A stretch of DNA of 64,000 nucleotides from Impatiens glandulifera (GCF_907164915.1 NC_061868.1:31028439-31092438), one strand, 5' to 3'. Shown: positions 34,422 to 45,614, numbered from the stretch's first letter. Translations and numbers: made by a program. The notes: a model not told the origin generated them from the sequence alone.

Positions 34422-37277
34422 TTTTTTTTTTTTGGGAAAAACGACTTAGCGTCATTTCATTAAAAATTCCCAAAAACGGGAAAAAAAAACCACGAGTTTA
34501 AGAGATCATTCTAGACAGGCCTAGAATGATTTTGAAGTCGTAACATTCTGAATAAAAGCTAAAAAGCTAAAAACGTAAATGAATTATTTGTTTACAATGC
34601 TTTCAATTCTAGTGAGTTTAAAAAACGGTAAATTCCAGTTCCTGCAGATATTCCAGTTCTGCTCCGTGCTTGGAATTCTTCTCCACGTTCCCGCGAGGGC
34701 GCTGCAATCCGATACAATATCTTTCCATAACTCGTCAATGCTCCTGCGGGTTTTGTCATATACCCTTGCATTCCGTTCTTGCCAAATGTTATACACCACT
34801 GTTCCAAAGCCACACTTGAACACGCTTGTTGCAAATCTATTTCCCTTGGCTTTGAGTATTGCTGCTTCTTTGATTTCATTCCATTCTCTCGGGAAACTGG
34901 TCAGCTCCAGGCTTTTATAGAATCTGTCCCAAAGCTCCGAAGCAATACAGCAGCTCCCGAATAGGTGATCTATGGTTTCTTCATTTCCTATGCATAGAAG
35001 ACAGCTCGCGTCCGGGATGCTCATATACTTACTGATACGATCACGAGTGCTGAGTCTTTCCCAGAAGGCGAGCCATAGAATGAACTGGTGTCGAGGGATA
35101 ATCTTCGTTGACCATACAAGAGGAGCCCATTCTACTTTCTGCGCTTTTTCCCGGATTACCTCCCATATTTTCTTCAATACCAGCTTCCCATTGTCCTCAG
35201 CTTTCCATTCATGAATATCCGGTCTGTCGTGTAGTTGTATGTTACTTATATGATAAAGTATCCTCTTTCCTTCTGGAATTCTTCTCAAGAGCAAATTCCA
35301 ATTCCCGTCTTTGATGTCTCTGATTTTCGCTTTTGTGCAGTCCCTTCTGATACGAGTATTTTGAAACTCCTCCTTGTCGATGATAGGCTGGTTTTTAAAC
35401 CAAGGGTCATGCCAGAATAGAGTGCCTTTCCCGTCCCCTAGTCGGATGTCATAAAGATCTGCAATATCGCTTCTTAGTTTAAGAATCTTTTTTAGAGACC
35501 AGCTCATACCTTCGTGAATTTTGCAGGTCCAGATGTTGGTTTCGTGTTTCATAAACCTCGTATGCACCCATTTGATCCATAGTGACTCCTGATTGCGCTC
35601 CAAAGCCCACAGATGCTTGAAGGTTAGAGCCTTGTTCCACTCGATACAGTTCTTCAAGTCGATGCCTCCCTCGTCCTTCGGTTTACAGAGAGCGGTCCAT
35701 TTGACTTTCTTTCCTCCTCTTCCACTACTACCCCAGATAAAGTTTCTCATCAGCGTGTCGAGTTCCTTCATTACCTTCTTCGGAATGACCATTTGCTGTG
35801 CCCAATAGCCAACTATGCCCATAATCACGGTTTTGATAAGTTCGATCCTCCCTGCATAAGAAAGTTTTTTTGCTGCCCAGCCAGATATCGTGTTTTTTAC
35901 CTTTTCAATCAGTGGCTTGCAGTGTGAGATCTCGATCTGCTTCGCAGTTAACGGAATTCCTAAGTACCTTATGGGAAAGCTGCCTTCCTTGATGCCCATG
36001 ATGTTGAAGATGTCCTGCTTTGTTTCGTCCTTCACGCCTCCATAAAATGCCACACTTTTTCTTTCATTAATAGTTAAACCTGTTACCTCAGAAAAGAACG
36101 TTAGTGTAGCCCTAATAGTTTTAATGGAATCAACGTCTGCGTGCGTTAGAATGAATAAATCGTCAGCAAGGCATAAATGTGTTACCTCCTCTACCTCACA
36201 GAATGGGTGAAAGATGTATGGACGATTCTTTCGGAACATCGCGAAGATGCTCTCAAAGATCGCCATGATAGCTACGAAAAGGTAAGAAGAGAGGGGGTCC
36301 CCTTGCCTTACCCCGTTTTCACCCTTGAAATAGCCTCTGTGGACTCCATTGACGCTAACAACAAAGCAGGATGATGAAACACATTGCATAATCCAATCGA
36401 TAAAAATCATAGGAAAAGAAGAAACAACCAGAAAGTCTCGAATGGCTTCCCATCTAATAGAGTCGAAAGCTTTCTTGATATCTATTTTGAATGTCACTCT
36501 CGGGGATATTTTCTTTTTCCCGTAGCCTTTTAATAGGCTCTGCATGAGAAGAATATTATGAGAGATTGTCCTACTGGGGATGAATGCAGATTGATTAAGA
36601 TTTATTATTTTTCCTATTACATTTTTAAAACGTTTAGAAATGATTTTTGAAATTATTTTATAAATCACATTGCAACAGGAAATTGGTCTGAAATCTTGTA
36701 CTTTCTCAGGTACCGCAGTTTTGGGGATCAAGGTTAGGACCGTTGTATTCCATTGCTTTAACATCCTCCTATTTTTGAAAAACTCCAGAACCCCATCAGT
36801 AACATCTTTACCCACAACCGACCAATTATCTTTGAAGAACTGTGCATTAAACCCATCAGGACCCGGGCTTTTATTCCCATCAATACTAAACAGAGCTTCT
36901 TTAACCTCAACCTTCGTGACCACCCTTATCAACTCGCGACTATCTTCTACAGAGATTTTCCTATCAATAATTTGATACAAGGTATTCAGGTGACTTTGAT
37001 GCTGCTTTCTTGTACCCATAAGTTGTTTATAGAAATCAATAGCCAGATCTTGGACACCCTTTTGACCCTGAACATATTCACCATCATCATTCTTCAGTCT
37101 GTACACATTATTTCTCATGTTTCTAACCTTGCATTTTCTGTAGAAGAAAGCTGTGTTTTTGTCACCCAACGAAAGCCAACTCTGTCTAACAAAATTCTCT
37201 TCAAGCAGACTCAGTTTCCTAAAGTTTTCAAGCGCATATCTTTCTGTTTCATTGAGTTGTTCATCATTATCATCCCT
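34422..37277 (-). mobile_element. 5'-truncated L1-like LINE inserted in Copia B
   Basis: Minus-strand LINE of the same family as the one at 11133-17343. Its 3' end is at the left, where a run of about 12 T on the plus strand (34422-34433) marks the poly(A) tail, followed by the family's 3' UTR. The 5' end stops abruptly inside ORF2 at about 37277 where Copia sequence resumes, the typical 5' truncation of target-primed reverse transcription. I did not find a clear target duplication. It must be younger than Copia B. Confidence 0.9.
34584..37277 (-). CDS. LINE ORF2 fragment: reverse transcriptase with C-terminal zinc region
   Basis: Open without a stop for about 898 codons from the truncation point to 34584, so this is recent. 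It lacks the endonuclease and a native start; an ATG is not needed for the call. Counting residue 1 at 37169: the RT fingers carry NKSPGPDGFNAQFF (99-112), DFRPISCCNVIYK (159-171), QSAFIPSRTISHN (193-205), FKIDIKKAFDSI with the first catalytic Asp (227-238), GVRQGDPLSSYLF (286-298) and LCLADDLFIL (332-341). The last is the catalytic box, with Leu where the common form has Phe (FADD). YLGIPLTAKQ marks the thumb, and WLAFWERLSTRDRI with the C/H pattern CLLC...HLF marks the zinc-binding RT-associated domain (about 690-740). In living elements ORF2 copies element RNA at a nicked target. Expression from this truncated copy is doubtful. Confidence 0.9.
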   Translation of the reverse strand, partial: RDDNDEQLNETERYALENFRKLSLLEENFVRQSWLSLGDKNTAFFYRKCKVRNMRNNVYRLKNDDGEYVQGQKGVQDLAIDFYKQLMGTRKQHQSHLNTLYQIIDRKISVEDSRELIRVVTKVEVKEALFSIDGNKSPGPDGFNAQFFKDNWSVVGKDVTDGVLEFFKNRRMLKQWNTTVLTLIPKTAVPEKVQDFRPISCCNVIYKIISKIISKRFKNVIGKIINLNQSAFIPSRTISHNILLMQSLLKGYGKKKISPRVTFKIDIKKAFDSIRWEAIRDFLVVSSFPMIFIDWIMQCVSSSCFVVSVNGVHRGYFKGENGVRQGDPLSSYLFVAIMAIFESIFAMFRKNRPYIFHPFCEVEEVTHLCLADDLFILTHADVDSIKTIRATLTFFSEVTGLTINERKSVAFYGGVKDETKQDIFNIMGIKEGSFPIRYLGIPLTAKQIEISHCKPLIEKVKNTISGWAAKKLSYAGRIELIKTVIMGIVGYWAQQMVIPKKVMKELDTLMRNFIWGSSGRGGKKVKWTALCKPKDEGGIDLKNCIEWNKALTFKHLWALERNQESLWIKWVHTRFMKHETNIWTCKIHEGMSWSLKKILKLRSDIADLYDIRLGDGKGTLFWHDPWFKNQPIIDKEEFQNTRIRRDCTKAKIRDIKDGNWNLLLRRIPEGKRILYHISNIQLHDRPDIHEWKAEDNGKLVLKKIWEVIREKAQKVEWAPLVWSTKIIPRHQFILWLAFWERLSTRDRISKYMSIPDASCLLCIGNEETIDHLFGSCCIASELWDRFYKSLELTSFPREWNEIKEAAILKAKGNRFATSVFKCGFGTVVYNIWQERNARVYDKTRRSIDELWKDIVSDCSALAGTWRRIPSTEQNWNICRNWNLPFFKLTRIESIVNK

Positions 37278-38461
37278 TAAGAAAATGAGAACATGGTTTG
37301 TAAATTGAAGAAAAGTCTATATGGTTTGAAACAAGCTCCGAGATAGTGGTACAAGAAATTTGACTTTTTTATGATGAGTCATGGGTACTAGAGAACCAAT
37401 GCAGATCCATGTGTTTACTTCAAAAGATTTTTTAATGGAAAGTTTATAATCTTTTACTTTATGTTGATGATATGTTAATTGTAGGACATGAAGCTCAAAT
37501 TATAGCCATGTTGAAGAAGGAGATGTCCAAGGCATTTGACATGAAGGACATGCGCCAAGCACGTCAGATATTAGGAATGCAGATTACTCGTGACAAAAAG
37601 GCTAAGAGACTTTGGTTGTCACAAGAGAAGTATATTAAAAGGGTGCTTGAAAGATTCAACATGCAAGGAGCAAATGAAGTAAGTTGTTCACTTCCTAACC
37701 ATTTTAAATTGAGCTAGAAGATGTATCCATCAACAAAGAATGAAATGTCAAGTGTTCTATATTCCTCAGTTGTATGGAGTTTGATGTATGCAATAATTTT
37801 CACTAGGCCAGATATAACACATGCATTCGGTGTAGTAAGTAGATTCCTCTCTAATTTAGGAAAACAACATTGGGAAGGAGTGAAGTGGATTCTTAGATAT
37901 CTAAGAGGTACTTCCAAATTGTGTTTGAGTTTTGGAAATGGTGAAATTGTGTTAGAAGGTTACACAGATGCTGATATGGATGGAGATCTAGATCACAAAA
38001 AATCCACTTCGGGTTATGTGTTTACTTTTGCAGGGGGAGCCGTGTCATGGCAATACAAGTTGTAGAAATGTGTGGCTTTTTCAACAATAAAAGCATAATA
38101 CATTGCAGCAACTGAAACTGGTAAGGACTTATTGTGGATGATTAGATTTCTCTTAAAGCTTGGTAAGCAACAAGAAGATGCAATTGTTTTTTATGATAGC
38201 CAGAGTGCCATAGATTTGAGCAAGAATGCTACATGTCATTACAGAACTTAGCATATTGATGTGAGGTTTCATTGGTTAAGAGATGTAATAAAAAACCAGC
38301 AAATGAAGCTGAAGAAAATGCACACGGATAAGAACCCGTCAGACATGTTTACAAATATTGTTCCAAAAGACAAGCTCGAGCTCTATTGTCGGTTTATCGG
38401 CATGAATACCAAGTGATGACTTGAAGATCAGTGTCTCTCTCCGTTGGCTGGAGGGGGAGAT

Positions 38462-38942
38462 TGTTGGGCCTTTTGGGTCCAGCCCAATTAGGCATTTAAT
38501 TAAACAAGCAAACCCTAAGAATAATGGTCATTCTATCATTCTTGAGTGAGATAACATTCTGCTAAGAAAAGAAGATACAAAGAAGAAGAAACATAAGAAG
38601 AAGAGAATGAGGCAGTAAAGATCTCCTTACATTTATCACCTTCAAGTTCCTATTTCTTATTGTCTTATATTTAGACTAGCTTGAGTCTGAATAAAATTGG
38701 TTTTCTCTGTTTGTATACCTCAACTTTGGGTTTAAAGTTGAGAAGAACATTTGTATCCGTTTCTTGTTTATAGTGAAATTTGTCAGTTGGCCCCGTCATT
38801 TCTTTAGAGGATTTTCCACATAAATCTGGTGTTGTCTTGTTGTGTATTTGATCTCTTATTTTATATTTGAATAACATGTGCATTTACCCATTTCACATCA
38901 ATTTATTACAGTATTAAAGTATTCTTCGTTTCAAAATTTCCA
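38462..38942 (+). repeat. 3' LTR of Copia B
   Basis: Matches 30936-31431 with scattered substitutions and a short deletion where the 5' LTR has ttaccctccaggtggag, so the element is not new. It follows the tract ggagggggaga. Confidence 0.9.
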
Positions 38943-38946
38943 TCTT

Positions 38947-39869
38947 AGTGATCATCGGATGGATCAAGGATCTTTGATATGAGGCGTTGGATCGAGTAGT
39001 GCGGTCTCATCAGGTCTCTTGGAAAGGCGACTGTAACTCTCCTCGTTTACTCCCGGCCATACTAATATATTTCGGATTTTAGTCTTATTCCTAGTTTGAT
39101 TTCAACTTTCTTTTGCTCCTTTTGACTTCTTATTTAATTTTTTCTACAATAATAAAAAAATACAAAATCAACAAAATAATATATTTTTTATATATTTTAT
39201 TTATTTTTATCATTTATAATTATTTATTTTATTTAGGATTTCATTTATTTAATCTTTATTTAATTAATTTGAGAGATCTGATTTAACATATTTTCTCGAA
39301 CTAATAATCTAAAAGGAATGATAGGGGAGTGAATTTTGGAGAGAAAATATGGGCGAGAATGATTTGTCACTACATCACTAGCTAAAAAAATGATAAAAGG
39401 TGATGAGAGAGAGAAAAGAGAGAAAAATTATTAATTTTTCAAAAAATCAAATTGTGTCACGTCATTCCTTCCTCAATTCCCTTTCTCAAATTTCATACCG
39501 CAGTCATTTTTCTTATTCTAATTTAAATCGAATGCAATGAGTAGTTTATGAATTTTATAAATTATTTTTAATATAGACTCATAATTTGTATTTATAGTAA
39601 TAAATAAAAAAAGGTAAAATACATATCTAAAATGTGTTAGTCATCTCATCTCCAAATGCATCTTATTAATTAAAATGAATTGTCCACCTTATGAACATCA
39701 ATACAATTTCCATTCACTCAAAAGATGATTTTTAATTAGACTGTGTTAGTGTGTTTGATTGTTGTTCTACTATACGAGTGATAAACAATATTGGAGTATT
39801 CATTTGTTCATTGATTCAAATTCTATTTTTCATACTCTATAAACTTTTTGATAATATATTTTTTTTTAC
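38947..39869. other. Spacer with one MITE-like repeat
   Basis: No gene. It holds the MITE-like inverted repeat at about 39311-39508; the rest is AT-rich. Confidence 0.5.
39311..39508. mobile_element. MITE-like element, no TSD seen
   Basis: About 198 bp with imperfect terminal inverted repeats. Left aaaggaatgataggggagtg and right (reverse-complemented) agaaaaatgactgcggtatg share a later gaatttt / gaaattt and gaatgat..gtcac order. It resembles the elements at 5102-5274 and 39870-40007. I saw no convincing target duplication. Confidence 0.5.
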
Positions 39870-40007
39870 GAGAAATGATTGGGAATGAAATTTAGAAGAG
39901 AGAATTTTAAAGAGAAATACATTACACAATTTAATTTGGTTGAAAAATAACAATTTTTCTAACTCTCCTTTCTCTCTCTCTCAAATTTCTTAGCCATACC
40001 ACTTTTC
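39870..40007. mobile_element. Small MULE-like MITE upstream of the RING gene
   Basis: A 138-bp element with imperfect TIRs: gagaaatgattggg at the left, and at the right, reverse-complemented, gaaaagtggtatgg, each followed by a gaaattt block. It is flanked by tttttttac on both sides (39861-39869 and 40008-40016), a 9-bp duplication. The run of T weakens the TSD. It lies about 320 bp upstream of the RING-H2 start codon and could affect its promoter. Confidence 0.6.
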
Positions 40008-40327
40008 TTTTTTTACTAAGATAACTTTTCATACAAATATATTTAATTGTATTTTTACTCTTTTGAAAAAATATTTTAAATTAAATAAATAAAAATTTAA
40101 TTCCTATAATTAATAACTTAAATGAAGTGGGATGTGTATGAATCTTCCTAAAATTTTAAATAAAATAAAATAATTTATATATTGAATACAAAATATCTCC
40201 AATAGTGACAATAAACAAAAGTACCAATCTCTTGTGCTTTAGTTTGTTTGTCCTCATATCTTTCCTTGAAGAAAAATCAAATCTGTTACTTACAAATATC
40301 TTAATTCGAATCCAGTTAGACAGCCGG

Positions 40328-40774
40328 ATGTCTTCTTCCTCGTCTTCTCAGGATTCGTCGGAGCATTTTCACTTACACTACTCCGAATTCGACGATCGCA
40401 ACATCCAAATTCGCGGCAGGACCCTCTTTGTGATCATTATCATAATCTCAATTCTGTTCCTAATCTCTCTTCTCCTCCTCTACGCTCGATGGATCTTCAA
40501 ATTCCAGGCTTTTTTGCCCACCGCTGCATCCCCTACTCATGAGCCGCCGCAAGGACTGGACGTCGCGAAGATCAACAGCTTTCCGGTAATAGTTCACCGG
40601 TCGGCAGGTGGTGTGAAAGAGTCTGAGTGCTGTATTTGCCTTGGCGTGTTCGAAGAAGGAGAGAAAATGAAGGTTCTTCCAAACTGCAGGCACTTCTTTC
40701 ACTCGGAGTGCGTGGACAAGTGGCTTTTTGCTCACTCGAGTTGTCCGCTTTGTCGCTCGCCCCTACAAGTTTGA
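40328..40774 (+). CDS. RING-H2 E3 ubiquitin ligase, ATL type
   Basis: Single-exon gene of 148 residues, normal for the small members of the ATL family. These membrane-anchored E3 ligases bring an E2-ubiquitin conjugate to substrates and often act in stress and defence responses; the substrate here is unknown. Seen in order: a Ser-rich N-terminus, a strong transmembrane segment (residues about 34-55, VIIIIISILFLISLLLLY), the GLD motif that follows the membrane in ATLs (GLDVAKINSFPV), and a complete RING-H2 domain. The RING has CCICLG, NCRHFFHSECVDKWL (Cys-x-His-x2-3-His pattern and the conserved Trp) and CPLCRSPL at the C-terminus. I chose the ATG at 40328; an in-frame ATG at 40205 would add 41 residues that look like an unlikely extra hydrophobic extension and lie closer to the promoter. 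No break is seen, so likely functional. Confidence 0.9.
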   Translation: MSSSSSSQDSSEHFHLHYSEFDDRNIQIRGRTLFVIIIIISILFLISLLLLYARWIFKFQAFLPTAASPTHEPPQGLDVAKINSFPVIVHRSAGGVKESECCICLGVFEEGEKMKVLPNCRHFFHSECVDKWLFAHSSCPLCRSPLQV

Positions 40775-41639
40775 CTCTCCTGTGTGACTCGGCTCTTTTC
40801 TTCTTCTTCATATTATTATTATCATTGCTTGTTATTCAAAGAACAAATAGGTTGTAAGTTTGGTATTTTTTTGGGTTCATGTACACTCTCCTAGTACATT
40901 ATTGAAAATTTTATGCTATAATTATTTTTTGAGGTACAATTGGTTATAATTATTTTTAAGAGTGTTAATTGAAGTTATTCTCTTAATTCAATTAGTAAAA
41001 TATCTTGAGCTGCAAATTTTAATTAATATAATCAAATAGGTTGGAAATGTTGTTATACTGCAATTTTCAAATATATCTTCTATTTAAAATTAATAGTCAA
41101 GATTAAATCTTAAAAAATTATTTAATTAAATTGTTATATAAATTTATATTTTATTGTTAAAAAATGTATTTAAATATGTTTAATTAATGTTTTAATTTAA
41201 ATTTATTTTAAATAAAGATAAAAAGTATATTTTTTAATTAATGTTTTTATTTAAATTTATTTTAAATAAAGATAAAAAAATATCTTTTTAATTAATGTTT
41301 TAATTTAAATTTATTTTAAATAAAGATATAAATCACCTTTACTATCAGAATATCTTATATATACTTTATATAGAAATGCTAATTTCATTAAAAAAAATAT
41401 TACTTATATTTTATAAAGAATTTACTGAATATAAGAATAAAAAAAAAGTCAAAAAGTAAGACAGTATTCATAAAAACTAAAATTATAGTAAAATATACTT
41501 ATACTTGCGTTTTTTTCGACCTTTCTCCAACCCACACTCATTCTTAAACTAAAAATATATTTTTGAGTTCATCATGTACGCATTCTCAAACTCAAGATAA
41601 ACTTTTTAGTCTATCCTACATCTACCCTATAATACTCGA
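40775..41639. other. 3' flank of the RING gene and AT-rich spacer
   Basis: No gene. It contains the 54-bp tandem repeat at 41181-41331. The 3' UTR of the RING gene probably occupies the first 150 bp. Confidence 0.5.
41181..41331. repeat. 54-bp tandem repeat, nearly three copies
   Basis: Units start at 41181, 41235 and 41289 with taattaatgtttt and end in ttttaaataaagata. The copies differ by a few bases, so the expansion is recent. AT-rich and non-coding. Confidence 0.9.
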
Positions 41640-43936
41640 AAAACTCTTTTCTCGAGAAAAAGCTTCATCTTTGAAAATTTCAACATCGATTTGTGTATTA
41701 TAAATCTTTTTAAATAAAACATTATTTAAAATATTTATAAAAATATATTTAGACCTTTTAAAATTAATTATAACAATAATTAGTTTTTACTCAAATATTA
41801 AATAATTCTTTAGATTAGAATAATCAAATAAAAATTTGATTAATAAAAATATGTATTTTAAATTAATTAAAAATAATTAATTTAAAAGATTATTTATTTG
41901 ATAAAAAATCGTTAATTAATTTTTAGTTTTATAAAAAATATAGGTATACAAACGTATTTTAACTAGAGTTTTATTTTGGTTCGTAGTTTGGTGATACAGG
42001 GAAAGGGTTTTCACACTATATATTTCATACCCATTAAAAACAGTCTCTATTTATAAAATCTTGGATTTTGAAAAATTAGTTGTATAAAGTTTTATTTTAA
42101 CCAATTATTTTTCCGATCCTAGACATGCACATATTTACGTATTTAAAATTGTAACAACAATATTTAAATGCTGATACATATAGCTAATGACGATGATTAT
42201 GGAGGAATATACCTCATGAACATCGGTTTTTAAGACATTGGAGTTTATAAATAAATATTAAATAAGCCCTTATCAAAATATTTTTTATGAAAATATTCTA
42301 AAAAATATTTGAAATAATTTTTTGGGGGGGATTTTTAGATAATGGTTTAAGATCCCATAATTATAAAAATAATTTAAAAAATTTATAAATTAAACCAAAC
42401 ATACCCTAGGACTAGTGCCCTCGGTCCTAGGTGCGATTTTTATCTGTCGGGGATAAAACCCTTTGTCCTGGGTCAGAATCCCCTTGGTCGGGGTTTGAAG
42501 ATTCTCAATTGGGGTGCTAAAGCCCATCGGTCGAGGTGCTAAAATCCTCGGTCGAGTGCGGATGTCCCTCGGTTGGGGTGTTGTAAGTGCGAAAAACACT
42601 CGGTCATGGGTTAGTCTTGTACTAATTTTCCTCGGTCCTGGATGTTGATGTCCCTCGGTCCTAGGTTAGTCTTGGACTAACTATTGACGATCCTAGGTGT
42701 TGATATCTCTCGGTCCTAGCTAAACCAATGCTCGGTCCTCAAGAACATCAAAACTGTATGTTTTGATGTTTTCGTTTGAGGCCCATATCCTTTGATCCAA
42801 GGGATGGGAAGCTTCCAATAGTTTATAGGATCATTTTGAATATCATCCTAATATCCTAATGTATCATTTCAGTCGGGAAGATGTTTTATTCAAACAAAAT
42901 AGCTTTGGTACAAAAAATAGGTTTTTAATTTTGGGTTTTGATGAAGTGAAAGGAGTTTGTCAATAGTTTTCATATGGTTGAATGGAACCAAAACATGAAA
43001 ATTGGTTGTTCGTTTTGACCAATTTAAGAATTGAAATTTATAATTTTTGTTTTATTTTGATCAAACATGATCATAAAGGATTGAAACTAGTCCAAATAGA
43101 TTCTCAACATCATTAAAAACATGTTTGAAAACTTTCTAGATGCTTGGATCTGAGCGTTGAGGCCTTACACAAAAATTCTGAAAATCTAGAAAGTTTGAAG
43201 CTTTAATGGTTGATTTTTATAAAGCTTGATTGAAGGATTGAGAGTTGATCTTGTGCCTTCATTTTTCTCAAGGGAAGCTATTTATAGCATTTCGAAGTCA
43301 GTTTGTGAAGCAAGTAGATCGGGAAAAGTTAAATAGCCATATATGACATTTTGGTTATTGTCCGACCAATTACCAGTATATGCAGCAACGATGCGCCTAA
43401 ATGTAGGGGAAATGATCATCGGAGTGGAGAAACGATAAAGTTTCATCTTTGAAAAATAAAAGATGGTTGTTGTTCTTATCTATTCCTCGTCGTGAGGAAG
43501 ACGATGACACAAGGTGAAAGAACGTCGTTTCATGTGTAAATTTGAACACGGCACACTTTGTTGGCGTTTCGTCGACGATTGGGCATTCCGTCGCGTTTCA
43601 GCTAACAGCGACGAGGCGCTCGTTATTTAATCATGTGCTTCACGAGCGTGTGCCTCCTTCGTTGCAGCGGGCGGCGCAGATGGTTGTGGTTCATGATGCA
43701 ATGGTTCTTCTGGATTTTGACCACACGGGATCACAATCGATTTTTAGCCTTGAAGCTTGTTTGAAATTAATTTTTTTCAATCCCCTTTTGCTCTGTTTTT
43801 AATTCACAAAATATATAAAATATTTTTAATAAATAAGACATATATTTTGCCAATTTTGTTTTTTATATTTTTGGGTTTAATAAATAATTTATTTGGAATA
43901 AAAATAATACAACATTTATTCTAAATTATTTATTTT
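41640..43936 (-). mobile_element. Long Tat/Ogre-like LTR, reversed copy 2
   Basis: Reverse-complement match to the LTR family: tail block near 41640-41900, cggtc minisatellite (about 42410-42740), the gaccaatttaagaattgaaa block (near 43015), a TATA box at 43278-43287 (reverse), the GC-richer block (about 43480-43760) and AT-rich start. It is about 0.7 kb shorter than the 43937 copy and lacks the first 100 or so bases of the LTR; it ends directly at the start of that forward copy. Confidence 0.65.
43278..43287 (-). promoter_or_regulatory. TATA box of reversed LTR copy 2
   Basis: Minus-strand ctataaatag, at the same relative place as in the other copies. Confidence 0.6.
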
Positions 43937-44798
43937 TGTAAGCATTAAAATTTGACATACCCTAACTTACAAATAATGTTATTAAATTATAATAATATTA
44001 AAATAATATTTTGAATTTTTAAATTCAAATAGCCAAAAAAAAATTGAAAATCAAATTAGGGTTAATTATTTTGATAATTAAACCTAAAAAGTGGTTAAAA
44101 TTATTTAATTATGATTTTAAATATAAATTATGTATAATTTATGGTTTAAAACAATTAAATAAATACAGAAAAATACCCAAAAAATAAAAATAATGAACAT
44201 AATTTTTATTATGTTTCCAAAAACATATTTTTGTGAAGAAAAACGCAAGAAATGGTTAAAAATTTGGTTTCATATAATTGTTTTATTAAAAATATAAACT
44301 AGTAATCCTGTGTAGCAAAAATTATGTTTAATTATTGCAGCAAGGTTCTGAGCCATCAGATCAACGCTGGATTTTTATCCAGCGCCCACAAAGGCGCTAC
44401 ACAGCCTGTTGTAACCAAGTGAACGCGTGCCCGAGCCACAACGGAGCAAGAGACGTTCGTTAGTCGGGACGCTAGCGGAACGCTTCAAGGCCAACGGAAA
44501 GCCAATGGAGCATTCCCTTTTAACAAATCGACGTTGTTTTTGAGATTCTTCATCGCAAACTCCAGAGGCCACGCTCGTCATCGGTGATCTTCCAAAAGGG
44601 TTATCTCCTTCGTTTGTCGAGCTTATCCTTCTGTTATTTCTCCCATGTGATCGCCTTATCCTCTCCATCATTATCTTTAATCCTAGAATCCCTACCTTAT
44701 CCTAGAACTAGGCTTTTGAATATAAGAACAAATTAGGTATAAGAACTTCATTGATCAAATTGGAGTTGAATTCGACCTTCTCAATCGACATAAATTGG

Positions 44799-44806
44799 TA
44801 TAAATA
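44799..44806 (+). promoter_or_regulatory. TATA box of LTR forward copy 2
   Basis: TATAAATA in ggtataaatactccc, conserved in position with the other copies. Confidence 0.65.
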
Positions 44807-45614
44807 CTCCCTAGGAGTTGTTCTTCCAATCCATCAAACAATCATCACATCTTACAACCTAAATCAAAGAATGAAGATTTCGGCAATAACTTGATTTTTG
44901 TAAAATCATTTCCGGCAATCAAAGCTTTGATCTAGGCTTCGGGAAAGCTTTTAATACTTCATTGGAGTGTTCTCAAAGTGTTGGTAAGTTTTCAGATCCT
45001 TTGTATTTAGATTTGTGATTGAAAATTGGATTTTTCTAAGTTTGATCGGTTTGATCTATTCTTGCTTCAATTATGTGTTTTCATTGTTTATAATCACTCC
45101 CTAGATTTGATGAAATCAACGTAAATGAAAAAACAAAAAATTAGTTTGAAAATTTGGATTTTTTGAATTTGATGTTCTTGAGCTTTAAGTTTAATTTTTT
45201 ATTCAAATATTTTCTAAACATGTTTGTAAACATGTTAGGATAATTTCTAAATTATTATAACAACATCCCGATCATATTTGATTCAACTAAAATTTTGAAA
45301 AAAATGGATTTAAATTTCGTTTTCAAAAGTTGTTACAAAGCTTGAATGATGTTCTTGTTTTGATTGTGTTCGAATTTGTTCATCATTTCAAAGCTAATGG
45401 AACAAGAATTAGACATTGAGATGACCTAATTCAAAAGATCCAAAATTTTGACCTAAAAACGGTTTTGAGAAATTGATCTTTGTAGAGATCGATTGATCGT
45501 GATTAAGGTTAGTGCTTTTAATCGCTACAATCATATGAGTTGATTGCAACTTACAGATCATGATTTCATAATCTGTATCAAAAGATACAAGACCTGCAAT
45601 TCTTGACGAATTCA

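Larger units (their letters stand above)
33725..38416 (+). pseudogene. Copia B reverse transcriptase / RNase H remnant, split by a LINE
   Basis: The 5' half (33725-34420) has the RT entry block: WQNAMNDEMKPLQEMSTYELVELPKG, RNKWMFQLKRDENGEI, KGFGQKQGIDFEEIFSPM, then stops and FLHGNLEEEIYMVQLEGF. The LINE interrupts here. The 3' half (37278-38416) resumes with ENMVCKLKKSLYGLKQA and contains the catalytic YVDDMLIVG (37460-37486), ARQILGMQITRDKKAKRLWL, the PDITHAFGVVSRFLSN block and RNase H (YTDADMDGDLDHKKSTSGY, then FYDSQSAIDLSKN, HIDVRFHWLRDVI). Several stops, for example at 37717 and 38063. Polyprotein ends at 38416, followed by the polypurine tract. Confidence 0.85.
30936..38942 (+). mobile_element. 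Copia LTR retrotransposon B (Tork/TNT1-like), interrupted twice
   Basis: The 5' LTR (30936-31431) and 3' LTR (38462-38942) both begin tgttgg and end ttcgtttcaaaattycca, with clear sequence identity over about 480 bp. A tggtatcagag primer-binding site (31437) follows the 5' LTR and the polypurine tract ggagggggaga precedes the 3' LTR. The bases atctt before the 5' LTR (30931-30935) recur at 38942-38946, consistent with a 5-bp TSD if the terminal A is shared. Gene order gag, integrase, RT, RNase H is Copia type. The protease and gag-integrase junction are deleted. A hAT MITE (33053-33716) and a LINE (34422-37277) inserted afterwards; without them the element is about 4.5 kb. Confidence 0.9.

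Noticed and set aside
34584..34920. Plus-strand frames of 60-113 codons over the LINE
   Set aside because: They are antisense shadows of the LINE ORF2 reading frame.
37270..37290. Target duplication of the LINE in Copia B
   Set aside because: No stretch from the left border (gcaactagaggg) recurs at the right border; a deletion at insertion is possible.
39300..39520. 9-bp TSD of the MITE at 39311
   Set aside because: Flanks are AT-rich and only partly alike (ctaataatct versus tattctaat).
40205..40327. Upstream ATG extending the RING-H2 protein by 41 residues
   Set aside because: The extension adds a second hydrophobic stretch not typical of ATL proteins; the ATG at 40328 gives the normal layout.
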